Shown piece by piece: positions 34,152-43,564 of a DNA stretch of 64,000 nt. The notes under the pieces were generated by a model. It was not told where the DNA came from and did no database searches. It saw only the letters and a list, made by a program, of their open reading frames with translations. Both the position numbers and the translations under genes were made by a program. Every line of letters starts with the position of its first letter. Position 1 is the first letter of the stretch. Origin of the DNA: Seohaeicola saemankumensis (GTDB taxonomy: Bacteria; Pseudomonadota; Alphaproteobacteria; Rhodobacterales; Rhodobacteraceae); assembly GCF_042678485.1 (NCBI RefSeq), contig NZ_JBHTKR010000002.1, forward strand, positions 434,001 through 498,000, in the 5' to 3' direction.

Positions 34152-35648
34152 ATGAGTTTCACCCTGGCCATCGTTGGCCGCCCCAATGTGGGAAAATCCA
34201 CTCTTTTCAACCGTCTGGTTGGAAAACGCCTGGCCTTGGTCGATGATCAGCCGGGTGTGACGCGCGATCTGCGCGAAGGTGCTGCGCGTCTGGGTGACCT
34301 GCGATTCACCGTGATCGACACGGCGGGGCTTGAAGAAGCGACCGATGAATCCCTGCAAGGCCGGATGCGCAAGCTGACCGAACGCGCCGTGGACATGGCC
34401 GATATCTGCCTGTTCATGATCGACGCGCGCACAGGCGTGACCCCCACCGACGAAATCTTTGCCGAAATCCTGCGCAAGCGGGCGAAGCATGTGATCCTTG
34501 CCGCCAACAAGGGCGAGGGGCGCGCCGCCGATGCCGGTGTGATCGAAGCCTATGGTCTGGGTCTGGGCGAGCCGATCCGCCTGTCGGCCGAACATGGCGA
34601 AGGCTTGAACGATCTTTACGCCCAGCTTCAGCCGCTTGCGGACGCGTTCGAGGATCAGGCCAAGGCTGATGGCAGTGACCTGCCCGAGATCGACGTGACC
34701 CTCGACGAGGAAGACGGCGACGACGAATCCAAGTTCCACGTGCGATGGCCCACGATCGAAAAGCCGATGCAGATCGCCGTCGTCGGCCGTCCGAATGCCG
34801 GAAAATCCACGCTGATCAACAAGATCCTTGGTGATGACCGGCTGTTGACCGGACCCGAGGCCGGGATCACCCGCGACGCGATTTCCCTGACCATCGACTG
34901 GGACGGGATGCCGATCCGCATCTGGGATACGGCCGGGATGCGCAAGAAGGCCAAGATCCAGGACAAGCTGGAAAAGCTGTCCGTCTCGGACGGCTTGCGC
35001 GCCGTCAAGTTCGCCGAGGTGGTGATCGTTCTGCTGGATGCGGCCATCCCGTTCGAGCAGCAGGATCTGCGGATCGCCGACCTGGCCGAGCGCGAAGGGC
35101 GTGCGGTGGTAATCGCCGTCAACAAATGGGATATCGAGGATGACAAGCAGGGCAAGATCAACGCCCTGCGCGAAGCCTTTGAACGTCTGCTGCCGCAACT
35201 GCGCGGCGCCCCGCTGGTGACCGTGTCGGCCAAGACCGGCAAGGGTCTGGATCGCCTGCGCGCCGCCGTGGAAAAGGCCTATGACACCTGGAACCGCCGC
35301 GTCACGACCGCGCAGCTGAACCGCTGGCTTGCGGGCATGATGGAGGCGCATCCGCCCCCCGCACCGGGCGGCAAGCGGATCAAGCTGCGCTACATGACGC
35401 AGGCCAAGACGCGCCCGCCTGGATTCGTGGTCATGTGCTCGAACCCGGAAAACATGCCCGACAGCTATTCGCGCTATCTGGTCAACGGGTTACGCACGGA
35501 TTTCGACATGCCGGGCACGCCGATCCGCCTGTTCATGCGCGGGCAGGGCGACAAGAACCCCTACAAGGGGCGGCGCGAGCGTAACGCGGGCGCATTGACC
35601 AAGCATCTGGGCAAGGCCCCGACTCCGGCCAAGAAGGGGCGGCGCTGA
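34152..35648 (+). CDS. der: Ribosome biogenesis GTPase Der (EngA)
   Basis: Double-GTPase of 498 residues needed for 50S ribosome assembly. First G domain: GRPNVGKSTLFNRLVG (residues 8-23), DTAGLEE; second: GRPNAGKSTLINKILG (about 214), DTAGMRKK, NKWD. The C-terminal KH-like domain has KLRYMTQAKTRPPGFVVMCSNPE. An acidic linker (LDEEDGDDE) joins the two G domains. A GC-rich hairpin (GCGGCGC/GCGCCGC, 35639-35658) spans its stop codon. Confidence 0.97.
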   Translation: MSFTLAIVGRPNVGKSTLFNRLVGKRLALVDDQPGVTRDLREGAARLGDLRFTVIDTAGLEEATDESLQGRMRKLTERAVDMADICLFMIDARTGVTPTDEIFAEILRKRAKHVILAANKGEGRAADAGVIEAYGLGLGEPIRLSAEHGEGLNDLYAQLQPLADAFEDQAKADGSDLPEIDVTLDEEDGDDESKFHVRWPTIEKPMQIAVVGRPNAGKSTLINKILGDDRLLTGPEAGITRDAISLTIDWDGMPIRIWDTAGMRKKAKIQDKLEKLSVSDGLRAVKFAEVVIVLLDAAIPFEQQDLRIADLAEREGRAVVIAVNKWDIEDDKQGKINALREAFERLLPQLRGAPLVTVSAKTGKGLDRLRAAVEKAYDTWNRRVTTAQLNRWLAGMMEAHPPPAPGGKRIKLRYMTQAKTRPPGFVVMCSNPENMPDSYSRYLVNGLRTDFDMPGTPIRLFMRGQGDKNPYKGRRERNAGALTKHLGKAPTPAKKGRR

Positions 35649-35658
35649 CAGGCGCCGC

Positions 35659-36363
35659 TCAGGCGCGCAGGTTTGCCACCGCGCGCCACCCAAGGGCCGC
35701 GATGCCCAGTGCGACCAGCGCCAGAACGCCCCAGTTCGGACCGTCAAGGTTTGACACGCCCACGCCGACAAGCGCCCAGATCAAGGCGGCCGGGTAGGCC
35801 AGCGTATCGCTGCGCATGGCCTGGATCGCAAGCGCGACAACCAGCGCCAGCGTGATGCCCGCATAGGCCGCCATCTGCGCCGACAGGATGCCATGCCCCG
35901 CCAGCATCAAGCCTGCCGCCACGGATGACGCGGCGGTCAGCCAGCCTGCGTAAAGGGCGATGGGCGCGCGCAGCCATGCGTGATCCGCCTTGCCGGCCCG
36001 CATGAGTGCCACGACCGCGCTGATCAGCATCGCCCAGATCAGCACCGTCGCCCAGAGCGGCGACAATTGCGCCACCGGGATCCAGCCCGCACCGATCAGC
36101 AGGCTGACGGTCAGGGCAGGGCGCATCGGTTCCCAGTCAGGATCGGTGGCCCGGTCCCAGACGCCGAAGACCGCACCCGCGACCAGCCACAGATAGATCA
36201 GGCCCCAGATCGCAAATGCATAGCCCTCGGGCTGCACCGGCGGGTCGATCTGCGGGACGGGAAACTGGTCAGGTGCGAATCCGTTGAAGCCCGTGGACAG
36301 CAGCGGGGACAGCGCAAAGGCCAGCGCCGCCAGCAGAACGAGAAGAGAGGTCTTGCGATACAT
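35659..36363 (-). CDS. TspO/MBR-like tryptophan-rich membrane protein
   Basis: Membrane protein of about 234 residues with seven or so hydrophobic helices. YAFAIWGLIYLWLVAGAVFGVW and later helices with many Trp and Ala resemble the TspO-type family often annotated in Rhodobacterales. It is longer than the classic 160-residue TspO, and ligand binding is unproven. ATG 36363 (MYRKTSLL) gives a clean N-terminal helix; a start at 36414 is possible, and neither has a good ribosome-binding site. Convergent with der. Confidence 0.65.
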   Translation of the reverse strand: MYRKTSLLVLLAALAFALSPLLSTGFNGFAPDQFPVPQIDPPVQPEGYAFAIWGLIYLWLVAGAVFGVWDRATDPDWEPMRPALTVSLLIGAGWIPVAQLSPLWATVLIWAMLISAVVALMRAGKADHAWLRAPIALYAGWLTAASSVAAGLMLAGHGILSAQMAAYAGITLALVVALAIQAMRSDTLAYPAALIWALVGVGVSNLDGPNWGVLALVALGIAALGWRAVANLRA

Positions 36364-36518
36364 CAGCGGGGACGCCTTTTGCTTTTGATTGGGGCCACGC
36401 GTTTGCTGGGCCATGCCGCAGATATAGCCATCGCCGGGCAAAAGCCAAAGACCGACTTGCCCCGAACGCAGCCACCCCGGTGCACTTGCCGACATAGTCA
36501 AGGCGCGGGCGCTGATCC

Positions 36519-37811
36519 TCAGACCAGCGCGCCGGTTGCGTCGATCCGGGTCTTGCCGCCCATATAGGCGTGCAGCGCAGGCGGCAGGTCCACCGACCCA
36601 TCGGCTTGCTGGCCGTTTTCCATCACCGCGATCAGGCAGCGCCCGACAGCCAGGCCGGATCCGTTCAGCGAATGGACGAATTCGGGCTTGCCACCCCCGG
36701 CGGGACGGTAACGCGCATTCATGCGCCGCGCCTGGAAATCGCCGCAGACCGAGACGCTGGAAATCTCGCGATAGGTGTTCTGACCGGGCAGCCAGACCTC
36801 GATATCATGGGTCTTCTGCGCGCCGAAGCCCATGTCGCCCGTGCACAGGACGACCGTGCGATAGGGCAGGCCCAGCTTTTGCAGGATCGCCTCGGCGCAG
36901 CCGGTCATACGCTCATGTTCGGCCAGGCTGTCTTCGGGGCGGGTGATGCTGACCATTTCGACCTTTTCGAACTGGTGCTGGCGCAACATGCCTGCGGTAT
37001 CTTTGCCGGCCGACCCGGCCTCGGAACGGAAGCACAGCGTATGGGCGGTCATGCGGATCGGCAGGGCCGATTCCTCCAGCACATCGCCCGCCACCGTGTT
37101 GGTCAGCGTCACCTCGGAGGTCGGTATCAGCCACCAGCCATTGGTGGTGCGATAGCTGTCTTCGGCGAATTTCGGCAACTGGTTGGTGCCATACATCGCC
37201 TCGTCCTTGACCAGAACGGGGGTGATCGTCTCGGTCAGACCGTGTTCTGTCGTGTGCACATCCAGCATGAACTGCGCCAGTGCACGGTGCAGGCGTGCGA
37301 TCGCGCCGCGCAGCACGACAAAGCGTGACCCGCTCAGTTTCGCGGCGGTTTCAAAATCCATCCCCGGCTTTGCGGCGGGCAGATCGAAATGCTCCAGCGG
37401 CTTGAAATCCAGCGCGCGGGGGCTGCCCCAGCGGCGCAGCTCGACATTGTCGGTCTCGTCGGCGCCTTGCGGCACCTCGGCAAGCGGGCTGTTGGGCAGG
37501 GTCAGCAGCAGATCGGTCAGCTTCTGGTCAAGCTCGCGCGCCTCGGCCTGCATGGCGGCGACTTCGGCCTTCTTGTCGGCCACCAGCGCGCGCAACCGTT
37601 CGAATTCCGCCTCGTTCCCGCTGGCCTTGGCCGCGCCCACATCCTTGGAGGCGCGGTTCTGTTCGGCCTGCGCGGTCTCGGCCGCGGTGATGCGGGCCCG
37701 CCGCGCCTCGTCCAGCGCCAGAACCTGGTCCGACATCGGGGCCGCACCGCGCCGCGAGAGGGCGGCATCGAAGGCGGCGGGGTTTTCGCGGATGGCGCGG
37801 ATGTCGTGCAT
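36519..37811 (-). CDS. serS: Seryl-tRNA synthetase
   Basis: Class II aminoacyl-tRNA synthetase of 430 residues. N-terminal HDIRAIRENPAAFDAALSRRG and the long coiled-coil arm (about 30-100) bind tRNA-Ser. Motif 2 CFRSEAGSAGKDTAGMLRQHQF and motif 3 LNGSGLAVGRCLIAVMENGQ form the catalytic core. Complete. Divergent from yajC with a 221-base shared upstream region. Confidence 0.97.
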   Translation of the reverse strand: MHDIRAIRENPAAFDAALSRRGAAPMSDQVLALDEARRARITAAETAQAEQNRASKDVGAAKASGNEAEFERLRALVADKKAEVAAMQAEARELDQKLTDLLLTLPNSPLAEVPQGADETDNVELRRWGSPRALDFKPLEHFDLPAAKPGMDFETAAKLSGSRFVVLRGAIARLHRALAQFMLDVHTTEHGLTETITPVLVKDEAMYGTNQLPKFAEDSYRTTNGWWLIPTSEVTLTNTVAGDVLEESALPIRMTAHTLCFRSEAGSAGKDTAGMLRQHQFEKVEMVSITRPEDSLAEHERMTGCAEAILQKLGLPYRTVVLCTGDMGFGAQKTHDIEVWLPGQNTYREISSVSVCGDFQARRMNARYRPAGGGKPEFVHSLNGSGLAVGRCLIAVMENGQQADGSVDLPPALHAYMGGKTRIDATGALV

Positions 37812-38032
37812 GGCTGGCTCCGGTCTGGTTTGGGCGTGTCTCTCATATGCCGCAACTGCCAGCACGATTGAAGGGGCGATTTGCCCCGCAACGCCGGTTG
37901 CGCTGTTTCCGCCCCCTCCCGTGTCGCTTTGGCCGTTTCCTGCCTTGCAAAAGGGGGCGTCGGGTCATAGGTTCCCTGCCAATTCGAAGGGGGCCAGCCG
38001 GCCCCCTGATGTTTCATGACAAGGACAGACCG

Positions 38033-38314
38033 ATGGAAGCCTTTGCCCAGTTTATCCCGCTTATCCTGATCTTCGCGATCATGTACCTGTTGCTGATCCG
38101 CCCGCAGCAGAAAAAGCTCAAGGAGCATCAGGCGATGGTCGCCGCCCTGCGCCGTGGCGATCAGATCATCACCCAGGGCGGGTTGATCGGCAAGGTGTCC
38201 AAGGTCAAGGACGACAACGAGATCGAAGTCGAACTGGCAGAGAACGTGAAAGTGCGCGTTGTCAAATCCACCGTGGCGCAGGTCATTTCGAAGACCGAGC
38301 CCGCTGCAAGCTGA
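38033..38314 (+). CDS. yajC: Preprotein translocase subunit YajC
   Basis: Single-helix accessory protein of SecDF, 93 residues. One helix (FIPLILIFAIMYLLLIRPQQ) followed by KKLKEHQAMVAALRRGDQIITQGGLIG and an EIEVELAENVKVRVVKSTV ending, all standard. AAGGA seven bases before the ATG. First gene of yajC-secD-secF. Confidence 0.95.
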   Translation: MEAFAQFIPLILIFAIMYLLLIRPQQKKLKEHQAMVAALRRGDQIITQGGLIGKVSKVKDDNEIEVELAENVKVRVVKSTVAQVISKTEPAAS

Positions 38315-38428
38315 TGACGGCGCGGCCCCGGGATCCCGACATCCCGTGGGCCGCAACTTTTTCGACAGCCCCGGTTTCGACAGGGTCTATGCCCTCGCAC
38401 GGCGCAATTTCGGTACAAGGCAGGTGAC

Positions 38429-40093
38429 ATGCTTCAGATTGATCTCTGGAAACGGCTTCTGATCTGGACAACCGTGGCCCTTGGCCTGGCGCTGGCATTG
38501 CCCAACGGGTTCTATTCCCGCGTCGAAGGCGCCAATGACGCACGCGCCGCCCTTGAGATGGGCAGCAGCGATCCAGCGCTTGAGGTGCAGGCCGGGCAAT
38601 GGCCGTCTTTCCTGCCGTCCGCCCTGGTCAATCTTGGGCTGGACCTGCGCGGTGGCGCGCATCTTCTGGCCGAAGTCAAGGTGGCCGACGTCTATGAGGC
38701 GCGGCTGCAGGGCATGTGGCCCGATGTGCGCGACCTGCTGCGCGACCAGCGCGATACGGTCGGCACGATCCGCCTGCAACCTTCCGCCCCGGACGAATTG
38801 CGCGTGCGGCTGAACGAACGCCCCGACCAGGCCGAGCAGGCTGCCGGTCTGGTGCGTGGCCTGGCGCGTCCGGTGGTCAGCCTGACGGGCGCGGGCGCCA
38901 GCGACATCGACGTCAGCGTGGACGGCGCCGATATCGTGGTTCGCCTGTCCGATGCCGAGCGCCAGGCGACGGACGACCGCACCGTGCAGCAATCGCTGGA
39001 AATCATCCGCCGCCGCATCGACGAAGTGGGCACGCGCGAGCCCACGATCCAGCGTCAGGGCGCTGACCGTATCCTGATCCAGGTCCCGGGCGTGGGATCG
39101 GCGGCCGAGCTTAAGGAAATCATCGGCACGACCGCGCAGCTGACCTTTCAGCCCGTCGTGACCCGCACAACCAATGCCAACATGCCCGCAGGCGCCGGCA
39201 ATGAGCTGCTGCCCGCGATGGACGAGGCCGGGACCTTCTACATCCTGGAACAGGCCCCCGTCGTCACCGGCGAGGAACTGGTCGATGCACAGCCTGCCTT
39301 TGACCAGAATGGCCGGCCCGCCGTCAATTTCCGCTTCAACCCCACGGGTGCGCGCAAGTTCGGCAACTATACGGCCGAAAACATCGGCAATCCCTTCGCC
39401 ATCGTGCTTGATAACGAGGTGATCAGCGCCCCCGTGATCCAAAGCCATATTCCCGGCGGATCCGGCATCATCACCGGCAGTTTCACCGTCGAGGAAAGCA
39501 CGCAACTGGCGGTTCTGCTGCGAGCCGGGGCCTTGCCTGCGGGTCTGACCTTTCTTGAGGAACGCACCATCGGGCCGGAACTGGGCGCGGACAGTATCGA
39601 GGCGGGCAAGATCGCCTGTATCGTGGCCGGGATCGCCGTGCTGGTCTTCATGGTGCTGAGTTACGGGCTGTTCGGGGTTTTCGCCAATATCGCGCTGATC
39701 ATCAACGTGGCGCTGATCTTCGGGCTTCTGTCCCTGATCGGGGCGACCCTGACGCTGCCGGGTATCGCGGGGATCGTGCTGACCATCGGCATGGCCGTAG
39801 ATGCCAACGTGCTGGTGTTCGAGCGTATCCGCGAAGAACTCAAGACAGCCAAGGGGCCGGCACGCGCCATCGACCTGGGTTATGAAAAAGCGCTGAGCGC
39901 GATCATCGATGCCAACATCACGACATTCATGACGGCGCTGATTCTCTATGTCATGGGGTCTGGCCCGGTGCGCGGTTTCGCGATCACTCTGGGCCTTGGC
40001 ATCCTGACCTCGGTCTTCACGGCCATTTTCGTCACGCGGTTGATCATCGTGATCTGGTTTGAACGCCGCCGCCCCAAGACAATCGAGGTTTGA
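38429..40093 (+). CDS. secD: Protein translocase subunit SecD
   Basis: Inner-membrane protein of 554 residues using the proton gradient to pull exported proteins through SecYEG. GLDLRGGAHLLAEV after helix 1 is the SecD signature. IRRRIDEVGTREPTIQRQGADRI is in the periplasmic part, and the C-terminal five helices include TIGMAVDANVLVFERIREEL. Two bases separate its stop from secF start. Confidence 0.96.
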   Translation: MLQIDLWKRLLIWTTVALGLALALPNGFYSRVEGANDARAALEMGSSDPALEVQAGQWPSFLPSALVNLGLDLRGGAHLLAEVKVADVYEARLQGMWPDVRDLLRDQRDTVGTIRLQPSAPDELRVRLNERPDQAEQAAGLVRGLARPVVSLTGAGASDIDVSVDGADIVVRLSDAERQATDDRTVQQSLEIIRRRIDEVGTREPTIQRQGADRILIQVPGVGSAAELKEIIGTTAQLTFQPVVTRTTNANMPAGAGNELLPAMDEAGTFYILEQAPVVTGEELVDAQPAFDQNGRPAVNFRFNPTGARKFGNYTAENIGNPFAIVLDNEVISAPVIQSHIPGGSGIITGSFTVEESTQLAVLLRAGALPAGLTFLEERTIGPELGADSIEAGKIACIVAGIAVLVFMVLSYGLFGVFANIALIINVALIFGLLSLIGATLTLPGIAGIVLTIGMAVDANVLVFERIREELKTAKGPARAIDLGYEKALSAIIDANITTFMTALILYVMGSGPVRGFAITLGLGILTSVFTAIFVTRLIIVIWFERRRPKTIEV

Positions 40094-40094
40094 G

Positions 40095-41063
40095 ATGCGC
40101 CTGAGACTTGTTCCCGAGACAACCAATTTCGATTTCTTCGGCCGTCCCACCCTGTGGCTGGGCATATCGGTCTTCATGATGGTGCTCGCGATGGTGTCCT
40201 TCTTCGTGCAGGGCCTCAATTACGGGATCGATTTCCGGGGTGGCACCACGATCCGCACCGAAAGCGCGCAGCCGATCGACATCGGCGTCTATCGTGCTGC
40301 CGTGGACACGCTGGAACTGGGCGATGTGACCATCACCGAGATCTTCGATCCCAGCTTCGGCCCCGATGAAAACGTGGCCATGGTCCGTATCCAGGCGCAG
40401 GACGATCAGGAAGCGGTGTCGCCCGAACTGATCGCCGCCGTTGAAGGCGCCTTGCAGCAGGCCGTGCCGGATATCCGCTTTGTGTCGGTGGAATCCGTGG
40501 GGCCGAAAGTGTCGGGCGAATTGATCATGACGGCCGCCATAGCCGTGGTTCTCGCCATCGCGGCGGTGCTTGTCTACATCTGGCTGCGCTTTGAATGGCA
40601 ATTCGCGGTCGGCGCCGTGGTGGCGCTTGTGCATGACGTGGTCCTGACGATCGGGGTCTTTTCGGAATTGCAGATCAGGTTCGACCTTGCGATCATCGCA
40701 GCGCTTCTGACGATCGTGGGCTATTCGCTGAACGATACGGTGGTCGTGTTTGACCGGGTGCGTGAGAACCTGCGGAAATACAAGCAAAAGCCCCTGCGCG
40801 AAGTGCTGAACCTGTCGATCAACGAAACGCTCAGCCGGACGATGATGACCTCGCTGACGACGCTGATTGCGCTGATCGCATTGTTTGTGCTGGGCGGTGA
40901 CGTGATCCGGGGCTTTGTCTTCGCGATGATCTGGGGGATCGTGGTCGGCACCTATTCGTCGATCTTCGTCGCCTCGGTCGTGCTGTTGAAGATGGGCGTC
41001 AAACGCGACTGGTCCAAGCCGGATGGCAATGCCGGTACGCAGTTTTCGAACATAGATGCCTGA
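40095..41063 (+). CDS. secF: Protein translocase subunit SecF
   Basis: Partner of SecD, 322 residues. NYGIDFRGGTTIRTE after helix 1, VSGELIMTAAIAVVLAIAAV at helix 2 and GYSLNDTVVVFDRVRENLR are the family hallmarks. The ATG at 40095 is chosen over an in-frame upstream start inside secD. Its end overlaps the next gene, a TauE/SafE permease, by 8 bases. Confidence 0.96.
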   Translation: MRLRLVPETTNFDFFGRPTLWLGISVFMMVLAMVSFFVQGLNYGIDFRGGTTIRTESAQPIDIGVYRAAVDTLELGDVTITEIFDPSFGPDENVAMVRIQAQDDQEAVSPELIAAVEGALQQAVPDIRFVSVESVGPKVSGELIMTAAIAVVLAIAAVLVYIWLRFEWQFAVGAVVALVHDVVLTIGVFSELQIRFDLAIIAALLTIVGYSLNDTVVVFDRVRENLRKYKQKPLREVLNLSINETLSRTMMTSLTTLIALIALFVLGGDVIRGFVFAMIWGIVVGTYSSIFVASVVLLKMGVKRDWSKPDGNAGTQFSNIDA

Positions 41064-41808
41064 CGCCCTTGGCGCGGCCCTTGCCTTTGACGGTTTGATC
41101 TGGCTGATCGCCGGCACCCTTCTGGCAGGCTTCGTGCGTGGCTTTTCAGGCTTTGGCACCGCACTGGTCTTCATGCCCGTGGCGGGACAGTTGATGCCAC
41201 CGATCTGGGCGCTGACCGTGCTTGTGGTGATGGACGTTTTCGGGCCGATCCCGAACCTGCCGCGCGCGCGGCGCGACGGCAACCTGCGCGAAGTGGCGCT
41301 GCTGAGCGGGGCGATGATCCTTGCGCTGCCCTTGGGTCTGATGGTTCTGGCCTCGATCCAGCCCGAGATCTTTCGCTATGCGGTGTCCACGCTGGCCTTG
41401 CTGGTGCCGGTGCTGCTGCTGGCCGGTCTGCGCTATCGCGGGGTTTTGACCGCCCCGATCCTGCTGGGCACTGGCGGGCTCAGCGGTTTTCTGGGGGGCA
41501 TCGTGGGCGTGCCCGGTCCGCCGGTCATCCTGCTCTACCTTGCCTCGACGCGCCTGGCCGCGCAGGTGAGGGCCAATATCCTGATCTACCTGTTCGTCTT
41601 CGACATCGCGCTGATCGCGGTGCTGGCGTTTCAAGACCGGCTGGAAGCCGTGCCCGTGATCCTGGGGCTTCTGCTTGCCTTGCCCGTCATGCTGGCCAAT
41701 ATGGCGGGGGCGGCGATCTTTCGCCCGGAACGGGAACGCAGCTATCGTGCGGCGGCCTATGTGATCATCGCCGCCGCAGCGGTCAGCGGACTGCCGATCT
41801 GGGATTGA
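41056..41808 (+). CDS. TauE/SafE family permease (second copy)
   Basis: Integral membrane protein of 250 residues with about eight helices. GTLLAGFVRGFSGFGTALVFMP and the second-half GGLSGFLGGIVGVPGPPVILLYLAS are the paired family repeats; the PGPPVILL variant marks a subgroup different from the copy at 10089. The start overlaps secF by 8 bases, so it is translated from the sec transcript. Substrate unknown. Confidence 0.83.
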   Translation: MPDALGAALAFDGLIWLIAGTLLAGFVRGFSGFGTALVFMPVAGQLMPPIWALTVLVVMDVFGPIPNLPRARRDGNLREVALLSGAMILALPLGLMVLASIQPEIFRYAVSTLALLVPVLLLAGLRYRGVLTAPILLGTGGLSGFLGGIVGVPGPPVILLYLASTRLAAQVRANILIYLFVFDIALIAVLAFQDRLEAVPVILGLLLALPVMLANMAGAAIFRPERERSYRAAAYVIIAAAAVSGLPIWD

Positions 41809-41835
41809 ACGACAACAGCGGATGGAGGCAAGGAC

Positions 41836-42204
41836 ATGCGCGTGACAGAGGTGAATTTTGACGGGGCGGTTCCGATCGACGGCTATGGCCCCGGATTTTT
41901 CCGCGTGGGCAAGCAGATCATCGAAGGCCCCGTTCTTGTGACGGCGGCGCGCGCGACCCAATGGGGCGGGTTTTCCGACCTTGCGCCGCTGATGGCCCTG
42001 AAGGGCGAGGTCGACGTGATTTTCCTTGGCATGGGGGCCGAGATCGCCCATGCCCCCGTTGACCTGCGCGACCAGCTTGAGGCGCTGGGTATGGGGGTCG
42101 AGGTGATGAATTCACCGGCGGCCTGCAGGACCTACAACGTTCTTGTCTCGGAAGGGCGCCGCGTGGCCGCAGCACTTCTGCCCGTGGGCGAGGGGCTGCG
42201 GTGA
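41836..42204 (+). CDS. Mth938-like (DUF498) domain protein
   Basis: Small protein of 122 residues of the Mth938/NDUFAF3 fold: VDGYGPGFFRVG-like opening (IDGYGPGFFRVGKQIIEGPVLV), then VIFLGMGAEI, LGMGVEVMNSPAACRTYNVL and AAALLPVGEG. The mitochondrial relative helps complex I assembly; bacterial copies often sit beside sec genes. Lies 27 bases after the TauE/SafE gene and before ccmA. Confidence 0.85.
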   Translation: MRVTEVNFDGAVPIDGYGPGFFRVGKQIIEGPVLVTAARATQWGGFSDLAPLMALKGEVDVIFLGMGAEIAHAPVDLRDQLEALGMGVEVMNSPAACRTYNVLVSEGRRVAAALLPVGEGLR

Positions 42205-42247
42205 TCTGCGCCTTTCGGAATATGTGAGAATGGGTTAGACGCGGCGC

Positions 42248-42865
42248 ATGGAATTGAACGTCACAGGTCTGAGCGTTGCGCGCGGCGGCATTCCGGTCCT
42301 TGAGGGGCTGGACTTCACCCTGCGTGCCGGTGAGGCGTTGATCCTGCGCGGCCCCAATGGCGTGGGCAAGACCACGGTGCTGCGTACCATCGCGGGATTG
42401 CAGCCGCCACTTGCGGGCCAAGTCGGACTGGAACGCGAGGCGATGGCCTATGCGGGCCATGCGGACGGAATCAAATCGACCCTGACCGTGCGGGAAAACC
42501 TGGGGTTCTGGGCGGATATTTTCGGCACAACCAGTATTGACGCGGCCCTTGTGGCCTTTGATCTGACAGCATTGGCCGACCGCGTGGCCGGGGCCCTGTC
42601 TGCCGGGCAGAAACGCCGGTTGGGCCTGGCGCGCATGGTGGTGACGGGCCGGCCCGTCTGGGTGCTGGACGAACCGACCGTGTCCCTGGATGCCGGTGCC
42701 GTGGCCCTTTTCGCGCAGGCGGTGCGGACCCATCTGGCCGGGGGCGGCATGGCGCTGATGGCCACCCATATCGACCTTGGGCTGGACGAGGCGCGTGTGC
42801 TGGATGTGGCACCTTATCGCGCGAAGGCACCTGCCCATGACGATTTCGACGGATCCTTCCTGTGA
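42248..42865 (+). CDS. ccmA: Haem exporter ATP-binding subunit CcmA
   Basis: ATPase of the CcmABCD complex that releases holo-CcmE during cytochrome c maturation; 205 residues. Walker A GPNGVGKTT, signature LSAGQKRRLG and Walker B WVLDEPTVSLD are intact. Stop overlaps the GTG start of ccmB by 4 bases. Confidence 0.95.
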   Translation: MELNVTGLSVARGGIPVLEGLDFTLRAGEALILRGPNGVGKTTVLRTIAGLQPPLAGQVGLEREAMAYAGHADGIKSTLTVRENLGFWADIFGTTSIDAALVAFDLTALADRVAGALSAGQKRRLGLARMVVTGRPVWVLDEPTVSLDAGAVALFAQAVRTHLAGGGMALMATHIDLGLDEARVLDVAPYRAKAPAHDDFDGSFL

Positions 42866-43518
42866 GGGCGCTGCTGATCCGCGATATCCGGCTGGCGGTC
42901 CGCGCAGGGGGCGGCTTTGGCCTTGGGCTTGCGTTTTTCCTGATCGTGGTGGTTCTTGTGCCTTTCGGGGTCGGGCCCGACAGCGGGCTTCTGGCGCGGA
43001 TCGCGCCCGGTATCCTGTGGCTGGGAGCGCTGCTGTCCTGCCTTTTGTCGCTGGACCGCATCTTTGCGCTGGATTGGGAAGATGGCTCGCTTGACCTGCT
43101 GGCCACCGCACCCCTGCCGATGGAGGCGCTGGTCAGCGTCAAGGCCCTGGCGCATTGGCTGACGACGGGTGTGCCGCTTGTGCTGGCCTCGCCGTTATTT
43201 GCCCTGCTGCTGAGTTTGCCGCCCGAGGGATATCTGCCCCTGCTGATATCGCTTGCGCTGGGAACGCCGGCGCTGAGCGTGATCGGCACCTTCGGCGCCG
43301 CCCTGACGGTGGGCCTGAAGCGGGGCGGGCTGCTCTTGAGTTTGCTGGTGTTGCCGCTTTACGTGCCGACGCTGATCTTCGGGGCCGAAGTGGCAAGGCG
43401 CGGGGCCGAAGGGCTGGAAACGGGCGTGCCATTGGCGATGCTGGCGGGGATCACCTTCGGGGCGATCGCGCTGCTACCCTTTGCCTCGGCGGCGGTTCTG
43501 CGGGTAAACCTGCGCTGA
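42862..43518 (+). CDS. ccmB: Haem exporter membrane subunit CcmB
   Basis: Six-helix membrane subunit of CcmABCD, 218 residues. LLIRDIRLAVRAGGGFGLGLAFF at the N-terminus, SLDRIFALDWEDGSLDLLAT and the GTFGAALTVGLKRGGLLLSL loop are diagnostic. GTG start inside the ccmA stop. Confidence 0.95.
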   Translation: MRALLIRDIRLAVRAGGGFGLGLAFFLIVVVLVPFGVGPDSGLLARIAPGILWLGALLSCLLSLDRIFALDWEDGSLDLLATAPLPMEALVSVKALAHWLTTGVPLVLASPLFALLLSLPPEGYLPLLISLALGTPALSVIGTFGAALTVGLKRGGLLLSLLVLPLYVPTLIFGAEVARRGAEGLETGVPLAMLAGITFGAIALLPFASAAVLRVNLR

Positions 43519-43564
43519 CGGGGATGTGACTTGCGCCCGAGTGGCGATGGAATAGGAACGGAAT

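Noticed and set aside
32535..35351. Long minus-strand open frame across the YfgM-like, BamB-like and der genes
   Set aside because: Runs through three conserved plus-strand genes; composition typical of a shadow frame.
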